Of a stretch of 64,000 bases of DNA, positions 63,776-64,000 are shown piece by piece. This DNA comes from Castanea sativa. Taxonomy: Eukaryota > Streptophyta > Magnoliopsida > Fagales > Fagaceae. The notes below the pieces were generated by a model that saw nothing but the letters and a program-made list of their open reading frames with translations, was not told the origin of the DNA and searched no databases. The translations under genes and the position numbers were made by a program. Position 1 is the first letter of the stretch. Every line of letters starts with the position of its first letter. The DNA is taken from NCBI RefSeq assembly GCF_040712315.1, contig NC_134019.1, forward strand, positions 38,407,873 through 38,471,872, in the 5' to 3' direction.

Positions 63776-64000
63776 ATTTTTTACGTGTGAAGAAAAGCTT
63801 GTTTTGAATGAAGAAAGGCATTTTGTGAGCCTATGTTGATTAAATTAGAGTCAATTAAGTAATTTATGAGATTTGTTAATTAAGGTTTGGTATATAAAGT
63901 TCTAAAGCTTTGGTAGCAGTGATAGGGTTTTGACGACGACTACAAATGGATTTGAATGGCATGAAGGGTGTTTCTTTTCGTTGGAGCAACAACTGATAGT
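63776..64000. other. Window edge, no supported gene
   Basis: A short frame starts at ATG 63946 and ends within the window after 16 codons. It could be the start of a gene outside the window, but nothing supports that. Confidence 0.4.

Overview
The window looks like nuclear DNA of a woody dicot. It is AT-rich, its genes have many introns with canonical GT-AG borders, and most of the sequence between exons is transposon debris. I cannot name the species from sequence alone; Fagales is a guess from the general look of the repeats.

Three intact host genes are present. A nine-exon FGGY sugar kinase of the plastid XK-1 type lies on the + strand (5730-11045, 479 aa). Two phospholipase D genes with PLD-delta-like features lie in the same orientation on the - strand: PLD copy 1 (13006-24923, 10 exons, 808 aa) and PLD copy 2 (45881-62839, 10 exons, 807 aa). 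I assembled each from exon boundaries whose phases close without a frameshift. The two PLD genes share exon number and splice phases, so they are an old tandem pair. They are now held apart by about 21 kb of mobile DNA, and both are swollen by insertions in their introns.

Layout. 1-5700 is intergenic: a short tandem duplication, two hAT-type MITEs and a Pack-MULE-like element that captured a DUF3741 (VARLMGLE-motif) gene fragment and then duplicated in tandem. 5730-11045 is the kinase, with a hAT MITE inserted at its stop codon. 13006-24923 is PLD copy 1, with a Helitron in intron 4 and an LTR-like insertion in intron 8. 24924-26950 is featureless apart from degenerate repeats. 26955-35125 is an endogenous Caulimoviridae complex (florendovirus-like) with movement protein, coat protein and aspartic protease regions in one frame. 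No reverse transcriptase region is seen. A second, unrecognised ORF is present, and part of the element is repeated head to head in inverted orientation. 35130-41830 is a decayed CACTA (EnSpm) element with a TNP2-like transposase relic, invaded by an inverted minisatellite array, a 344-bp triple repeat and a gypsy-like remnant. 42155-45550 holds a hAT-like element, a Helitron and a MITE. 45881-62839 is PLD copy 2, with copia, SINE, MITE, solo-LTR and CACTA insertions in its introns. 62990-63775 is a roughly 178-bp tandem repeat expanded in the promoter of PLD copy 2 from a unit that is single in the promoter of PLD copy 1.

The most unusual item is the virus-derived locus: a pararetrovirus-like unit that seems to lack a polymerase by design or by one clean deletion. 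Its two inverted partial copies end at the same place just past an AATAAA signal, where a terminally redundant pregenomic RNA would be expected to end.
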